A stretch of 64,000 nt of DNA from the NCBI GenBank assembly GCA_949294735.1, contig CASFII010000006.1, forward strand, positions 434,001 to 498,000. The letters run 5' to 3'. How positions within the stretch are numbered: the first letter of the stretch is position 1; each line of letters begins with the position of its first letter. Positions 63,271 to 64,000 of the stretch are shown here, in pieces. The stretch is from an uncultured Coriobacteriaceae bacterium (GTDB taxonomy: Bacteria > Actinomycetota > Coriobacteriia > Coriobacteriales > Eggerthellaceae). A program made the translations under genes and the position numbers. The notes beneath the pieces are model-generated. The model ran no database searches, had not been told where the DNA came from, and saw only the letters and a program-made list of their open reading frames with translations.

Positions 63271-63885
63271 ATGTCCGTACGTTCCGCGCACGAAAGCCGC
63301 CGTCTAACAGGACGCGCTGGCGACATTGTCCAGGCAACGCGCAAGCTCTACGAAACCAAGGGCATTGCTAAAACCACCATGAAAAACATTGCCGAAGAAA
63401 CGGGTGTTACCCGCGAACTTCTGTATTACTATTTCTCGAACAAAGAAGCTATCACCAATGCGGTTATAGATGACTATGTTGAAGACATAGTAGAAAGTGT
63501 GTTGGTATGGAACGAAGGCCGTTCCTTTGGGGATGTACGCGGCGCTCTGCGTAGTTGTATCCAAACGTTTCGCAGGGCCTTGTACGACACTAACGGCCAA
63601 CCGCGCGCTATGTTTTTGGTCTTAAACGAACTGGGCATTCGCGAACAGTTCGCCATCCGAGCTATCAAGGAAACCGTTGATTGTATTGATGCCTATGTGG
63701 TTACCGAATACGCCAAGCATCACAAAATAGAGATTGAACTTGTGTACGAAATGTTCTGCACCGTTATTTTCGGACTGGTAGGGTTGCTAAAACTTAAACC
63801 CGACGTGCCCGACGAAACACTTATGAAGATTGTTGCTCAAACGCTTCGGTTAGATTTGAACGGCAATAAGTCGCAGACCTTCTAG
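63271..63885 (+). CDS. TetR/AcrR-family transcriptional regulator
   Basis: A 204-residue regulator. The N-terminal helix-turn-helix is AKTTMKNIAEETGVTRELLYYYFSNKEA (residues 28-60), typical of TetR. The C-terminal ligand domain is helical and not assignable. The ATG follows AAAGGGGCTTACT. It is divergent from the DUF5692 gene, so it may control it, by analogy with other TetR neighbours. Its end overlaps the convergent coaX gene by 36 bases. Confidence 0.9.
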   Translation: MSVRSAHESRRLTGRAGDIVQATRKLYETKGIAKTTMKNIAEETGVTRELLYYYFSNKEAITNAVIDDYVEDIVESVLVWNEGRSFGDVRGALRSCIQTFRRALYDTNGQPRAMFLVLNELGIREQFAIRAIKETVDCIDAYVVTEYAKHHKIEIELVYEMFCTVIFGLVGLLKLKPDVPDETLMKIVAQTLRLDLNGNKSQTF

Positions 63886-64000
63886 GGTAAGTTCAGGATG
63901 AACAGTGTTGGGTGTATGCAGATAATCTGCCATACGTTTTGCCAATCCACCCGTTAGGACCACAGGAACTTCTTCGCCCAGCTGTTCGAAAATTCGGCGC
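63850..64000 (-). CDS. coaX: Type III pantothenate kinase, C-terminal end (partial)
   Basis: Only the last 50 codons are in the window. They read VPVVLTGGLAKRMADYLH and then VHPELTLEGLRLIAV, the conserved end of CoaX, which phosphorylates pantothenate in coenzyme A synthesis and uses a monovalent cation. The stop is at 63850 within the TetR gene, on the opposite strand. The gene continues beyond the right edge. Confidence 0.85.
   Translation of the reverse strand, partial: RRIFEQLGEEVPVVLTGGLAKRMADYLHTPNTVHPELTLEGLRLIAVQI

Overview
The window looks like chromosomal DNA of an anaerobic, Gram-positive bacterium of the class Coriobacteriia, most likely the Eggerthellaceae or a close relative. 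This placement is inferred, not proven. It rests on the class I desulfoferrodoxin, the menaquinone methyltransferase, the Tat plus Hyp genes, several lipoproteins with lipobox signal peptides, a TsaB-RimI-TsaD triple fusion, some apparently leaderless starts, and a base composition near 48-50 % GC by eye. I see no rRNA, tRNA, transposase, prophage or CRISPR array. The content is mostly housekeeping, with about 60 genes packed in short operons.

Layout. 1-430: start of a truncated lipoprotein gene behind a cobalamin riboswitch. 430-4750: two Rossmann flavoproteins and a sodium:alanine symporter. 5.0-9.1 kb: superoxide reductase, then an FMN riboswitch and the riboflavin ECF transporter (ribU-ecfA1-ecfA2-ecfT). 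9.4-16.7 kb: DUF1292 protein, SecDF, and queuosine genes tgt, queH and queA with a HAD phosphatase. 16.8-22.7 kb: RarD permease, an aminotransferase and an amino acid ABC transporter. 23.2-27.8 kb: small alarmone synthetase, aldo/keto reductase, TrmH-type methylase, isochorismatase-like hydrolase, MazG. 28.1-33.0 kb: pheST, a 30-residue membrane peptide and a lipoprotein. 33.1-37.6 kb: a Trm9-like methyltransferase divergent from Elp3, then TatD-like and TcdA. 38.1-40.2 kb: groESL under CIRCE. 40.3-47.5 kb: two-component system, nadE, hypBA, tatCA, and an amidohydrolase homologue without its metal ligands. 47.7-53.6 kb: B12-binding radical SAM protein, menG, second amino acid ABC transporter. 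54.0-61.2 kb: t6A genes and a folate C1 operon with a formate/nitrite channel. 61.8-64.0 kb: DUF5692 membrane protein, TetR regulator and the end of coaX.

Themes. tRNA modification is unusually well represented: queuosine (tgt, queH, queA), wobble uridine (elp3 and a Trm9-like partner), t6A/ct6A (tsaBD fusion, tsaE, tcdA) and a SpoU-family methylase. The three importer operons each carry a strong hairpin between the solute-recognition gene and the shared membrane/ATPase genes.

The most novel signal is a family of large, nested, modular inverted-repeat elements in five intergenic regions (about 9064-9370, 19150-19520, 27790-28015, 37665-38062, 53808-54035). Their outer arms differ in sequence but stay complementary, including paired substitutions between copies. 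The inner cassettes are swapped between copies, and whole modules appear in opposite orientations. Nothing in the window encodes an obvious mobilising enzyme for them.
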